DNA of 20,821 bases from Cercophora sp. LCS_1 (taxonomy: Eukaryota; Ascomycota; Sordariomycetes; Sordariales; Lasiosphaeriaceae): positions 1-20,821 of the forward strand of contig JAPZLL010000096.1 of NCBI GenBank assembly GCA_036250225.1, in the 5' to 3' direction. The notes under the pieces were generated by a model, which was given only the letters and a program-made list of their open reading frames with translations, was not told where the DNA came from and did not search any database. The first letter of the stretch is position 1; each line of letters begins with the position of its first letter. A program made the position numbers and the translations under genes. Below, piece by piece: positions 17,676 through 20,821 of this stretch.

Positions 17676-18480
17676 GGAAAGGTATTAAAAGAATATAGGC
17701 ATTTCCAGCTATTTAGGAAAAAAATCAAGAGATTACCCAAATATAGTCCCTGGGATTATAAGATTAAACTTAGAAAAGGAGCCCAGTTAAAATTCTTTAA
17801 AATGTACTATTTAAACCTAAGACAACTTGAGGCATTAAAGGAAGGAGTATATTGACAAAAATTTAAAGAATGGGTTTATTAAGGAATTTTAATCGCCAAC
17901 AGGGCATCCAATATTGTTTATTCCCAAAAAAAAAAAAAAAATAGGAAACTTTATATAATTGTCGATTATTGAACGTTTAATAAAGATACAATTAAGAACT
18001 AATACCCCTTATTACTTACTTATTTTAGAAATTAGGGAATATTTAGTGGGAACTAATTGGTTTACTAGCCTCGACTTCCCCATGGGGTTTAACTATATCC
18101 ACATTAAGGAACGAAACAAATATAAAACAATATTCTATATATTACGAGAATACTTCCAATATTGTATTATACCCTTTGGACTTATCAATATACCTGCATT
18201 ATTCCAAAACATAATTGACTACGTTTTAAGACCATTTTTTAATAAGTTTACATTTGCCTATACTAACAATATATTTATTTATTCCCAAACGTTCAAAAAA
18301 TACTAACAATACGTACGATAGGTATTAATAACTTCTGAACAAGTTAAACTAATAGTCAACCCGGAAAAGAGCCAATTCCATATATAGAAGCTCAACTACC
18401 TGGGATTTAGAATATCCCCCAGAAAGATCGAAATACAACCAGAAAAGATTAAGGCAGTCCAGGACTAGCCTATACCAAAA
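17676..18480 (+). pseudogene. Copy D: reverse transcriptase
   Basis: The frame gives EYRHFQLFRKKIKRLPKY, SPWDYKIKLRKGAQLKFFK and LRQLEALKE. After a frame change around the A-run at 17926-17941 comes REYLVGTNWFTSLDFPMGFN, YIHIKERNKYKTIFYILREY and FGLINIPALFQNIIDYVLRP. The catalytic box is full length but mutated: FAYTNNIFIYSQTFKKY, with Asn-Asn where Asp-Asp is required. KPEKSQFHI, a stop, KLNYLGFRISPRKIEIQPEK and IKAVQD follow, the RT thumb and connection. The longest clean piece is 17959-18306. Confidence 0.85.
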
Positions 18481-18689
18481 ATATAAACGGAAGTTCAATC
18501 GTTCATTAAATTAGCTAACTTCTACTAATATTTTATACAAGATTTTGCCCTAAAACCACTATATAAACTATATAGTGTAGAAATAACATTTGAATAGAGC
18601 TAATACTAATAAAAGGCGTTTAATAAACTCAAATATGTATTTATAACAGTATTACAGTATTAATATTAATACTATTAGACTTTTCAAAA

Positions 18690-19080
18690 CCATTTAGAGT
18701 AGAGACTAATATTTTGGACTTCGCTCTAGGAGGAGTTCTCAATTAGAAATAGGCAGATGGAAAATATTACCCATATACATTCCTATTTGAGGCAATCAGT
18801 AGACTAGCGCTACAATATCCTATTTATAATAAGGAACTAATAGCAATCATCCAGTACTTTATTAAATGGGCACTATACCTAGAGGAGCCAGTTGAGGTCC
18901 TCTCCAATTATAATAACCTCAGGTATTTCCTTATAAAAAAGTTTAGCCCAAAATAAACCAAATGGTTAGAACTCATAGCTCCGTTCCACTTTAAAATCCA
19001 CTACATAAAAGGAAAAGACAACGGGAGAGCCAATGTCCTTAATAGAAGGCCAGATTACTACTACGCCCATAAATAACCGG
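18690..19080 (+). pseudogene. Copy D: RNase H domain
   Basis: Collinear with copy A at 3490-3040. The DNA around 18710-18740 corresponds to V-L-D-F-x-L-G-G-V-L-S in A. 18830-18890 corresponds to the N-K-E-L-I-A-I-I segment and the hydrophobic helix after it. 19000-19060 corresponds to K-x-N-G-R-A-N-x-L-x-R-R. Stops again replace Trp and Gln. Confidence 0.7.
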
Positions 19081-19189
19081 AATTGCTACTACTATTCTAG
19101 GCAATAACTAACGGAACATTCGAACATATATATACCACAAACTATAAAAGACTAAATACCTAAAAATACCGTCTGCATTTAATAGACTA

Positions 19190-20200
19190 CACTCCGGAAA
19201 TATCAGGTCAAATGGTAATAGGAGGACTTCCAAACATAAAGGAAGAATTTCACCTAGGGACTATACCTGCGGAATGGGCAGAGGGGCCCCTATAATAGGT
19301 ACAGTTTCCACGGACAGTATTAAAACTGCGCCCGAGGAAACTACAACGATTATATACACCACAATAATATCTGGAATATTAATAATAAAGTTATTAGAAG
19401 ATATAATAAAAACAATAAATTATAATACAATAATAAACCCTAAATTCACAGCCCCAACCTCTAACAAAAATATATCCAACAGACTTACAAAGCACGAATT
19501 GGAGGATATATGGGAAGGGCAAAAACACTTATAAGCCAAATAAGGGTATACTTTCCCAGGAATGAAAAAGCTGGTGAAAGAGGTTATTAACAATTATAAT
19601 ATCTACAATAAAACCAAAACCAAACAATATAAATTATATAGTCTTCTAGAACCTCTTTTAGCCCCAAAGACACTATGGAGTTCGATTTTAATAGACTTTA
19701 TTATAGGGATCCCGGATTCCAAGGACCCCACCACAGGCGTCAGTTATAACTCCATCTAAATAGTCGTCAATAGACTAAGGAAATGGATATATTTCCTACC
19801 TTATAAAAAGAGCACAACAATAGAATAATTCTTTGAACTGGATATTATTTCAACCCATTTCTAGCTAAACAATATCATCTCCAATAGGGATAAACTCTTC
19901 ATTTCTAAATTCTAATAAGGATTAATAAAACGAATGGATATTAGTAACAAATTCTCAATAGCCCACTATCTATAAATAAACGGCCAGACCAAACGATTCA
20001 ATTAAATATTCGAAATATACCTCAGGGCTTATATCAACTTCAAATAGGACAATTAATTTAAATTATTACCAATAATACAAATAGCCTATAATACTATAGC
20101 TATAAAATTAACAAACGTATTATTATTTTTCATACTCTTTAATAAGGAACCAAAACTCTAACGAGGGCTACCTATGGATATACCACGAGCCGCTATATAC
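19190..20200 (+). pseudogene. Copy D: integrase
   Basis: The zinc region at 19455-19620 includes NRLTKHELEDIWEG, and MKKLVKEVINNYNIYNKTKT with both zinc Cys positions read as Tyr. The core follows: LWSSILIDFIIGIPDSKDPT with the first Asp, then TTGVSYNSI and a stop where Trp is expected. NNIISNRDKLFISKF has the second Asp changed to Asn, and INGQTKRFN has the Glu changed to Lys. Copy A shows the same two changes. The longest clean piece is 19562-19759; 19274-19534 is open but in a frame that mixes. Confidence 0.85.
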
Positions 20201-20269
20201 ACTAACCAATTCCAAGAACTATACGACTACCTCAAAGCTAAACTCAAATTTATATATAACCGAATAAAA

Positions 20270-20608
20270 TATTACTACAACCATAAGAGATCTAAGGGAC
20301 CAGATCTATAGGAGGGAGAATACGTCTATTTCCTTGTGCGAAACCTGTACTCAATACAACCCAATTAAAAACTCGATTTCAAAAAATTCGGCCCGTTTAG
20401 GATTATAAGGAAAGTCGCTACTTCCAATTATAAATTTAACCTACCTACCTCAATAAAGGTATAGATCAAGGTCTTTTATGTATTGCTCCTTAAACCAGTA
20501 CCTGAAAAAACCCTGTTGGAAGAGGCAATTGAGGTTGAGGCCAATAAAGAAAAATTCGACATTAACGAGATTTTAAATTTATAAACCCATAATAGCAAAC
20601 TCTACTAT
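20270..20608 (+). pseudogene. Copy D: GPY region and start of chromodomain, cut by MITE-like insertion
   Basis: YYYNHKRSKGPDL, a stop and EGEYVYFLVRNLYSIQPN are followed by KLDFKKFGPFRIIRKVATSN and YKFNLPTSIKV, the GPY/F module of gypsy integrases (here GPF). VFYVLLLKPVPEKTLLEEAI and EKFDINEIL then lead into the chromodomain, which reads NSKLYY when the insertion begins at 20609. Confidence 0.8.
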
Positions 20609-20821
20609 TGAACTGGGGATGGTAGCTCACGCAAGACAAACAACACACACACAAAAGCAACAGTGGCCATAGGCCACTGTTGGCGGCGGCATTGGGGGGG
20701 GTTTGACGATGGTTGCTTGCTAGATACAGAGACGCGCGCGCCGTGCGCGCGACGAAGGTTTTTGACGGCTGTGGTGGTGCACAGGCCACCACGTGATTCA
20801 GGGGTTCAGGGGTCCCGAAAC
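20609..20821 (+). mobile_element. MITE-like element, copy 2 (truncated by window end)
   Basis: It starts TGAACTGGGGATGGTAGC within the chromodomain of copy D and matches the reverse complement of 15121-15331 closely to the end of the window. The 11-bp hairpin CAACAGTGGCC-ATA-GGCCACTGTTG (20658-20682) is perfect here. The CGCGCGC/GCGCGCG arms (20733-20751) are conserved with a changed loop. A run of eight or nine G at about 20695 is longer than in copy 1. The left flank is CTAT; the right end lies outside the window. The minus-strand open frame at 20562-20792 has no known domain and is unlikely to be a gene. Confidence 0.8.

Larger units (their letters stand above)
17676..20608 (+). mobile_element. 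Ty3/gypsy copy D (same family as A and C), RT to chromodomain
   Basis: It starts within the segment just before RT (GGAAAGGTATTAAAAGAATA, equal to copy A near 4400) and runs through RT, RNase H, integrase, GPY region and chromodomain, where the second MITE-like copy interrupts it. It overlaps in content with copy C (10210-11440), so it is a separate copy, not the continuation of C. All domains contain Trp/Gln-to-stop changes. Confidence 0.9.

Noticed and set aside
17478..17855. Open frame of 125 codons spanning the copia LTR and gypsy copy D
   Set aside because: Its first half is LTR read by chance and its second half is the pre-RT part of gypsy. It is an insertion-joint artefact, although it shares the true gypsy frame at the end.
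1423..20608. Alternative genetic code in which TAG is a sense codon
   Set aside because: TAG falls at both expected Trp and expected Gln sites, and TAA at Gln sites too. Cys-to-Tyr and Asp-to-Asn changes occur alongside. Mutation of CpA on both strands explains all of it; one reassigned codon does not.
1..20821. CRISPR array, tRNA, rRNA or host gene
   Set aside because: There are no regularly spaced short repeats, no cloverleaf with a GGTTCGA-type arm in genic context, and no uninterrupted frame outside transposable elements. The only tRNA-like string is the copia primer site.

Overview
The window is a block of nested and broken transposable elements. I see no host gene, rRNA, tRNA or CRISPR array. 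The repertoire suggests a filamentous ascomycete (Pezizomycotina): Ty3/gypsy elements with a C-terminal chromodomain, a Ty1/copia element, GC-rich solo LTRs in an AT-rich background, and decay of the type produced by repeat-induced point mutation (RIP). In the gypsy copies, stop codons fall almost only where Trp (TGG to TAG) or Gln (CAG/CAA to TAG/TAA) is expected. Catalytic Asp/Glu codons read Asn/Lys, and zinc-ligand Cys codons read Tyr. All of these are C-to-T changes on one strand or the other. The species cannot be named from this sequence.

Layout. 1-240: tandem fragments of an LTR. 241-963: undefined sequence with a short broken cysteine-cluster reading frame. 964-1422: LTR flanked by ATTAA. 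1423-6850: gypsy copy A, minus strand, with gag to chromodomain but no 5' end. 6851-8229: a different, less decayed gypsy element B, plus strand, reduced to the integrase C-terminal part, chromodomain, polypurine tract and 3' LTR. 8230-8445: LTR fragment. 8446-11440: gypsy copy C (same family as A), plus strand, gag to mid-RT, interrupted at 10808-11347 by a solo LTR with a GAATA target duplication. 11441-17675: a near-complete copia element, minus strand, with two 423-bp LTRs, gag, protease, integrase, RT and RNase H, broken by frameshifts and stops and by a 257-bp hairpin-rich MITE-like insertion. 17676-20608: gypsy copy D, plus strand, RT to chromodomain. 20609-20821: a second, truncated copy of the MITE-like element in the opposite orientation.

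History inferred from nesting. The A/C/D gypsy family is oldest and most mutated. Copia and B are intermediate. The solo LTR at 10808 and the two MITE-like copies keep a GC-rich, CpG-containing composition and seem to have arrived after most of the mutation. Nothing here looks able to move on its own. Points of most interest are the MITE-like element with four hairpins, a copia primer site matching the anticodon arm of initiator tRNA-Met, a copia flanked by two overlapping gypsy copies without a proper target duplication, and a 9-nt deletion in the RT catalytic box shared by copies A and C.
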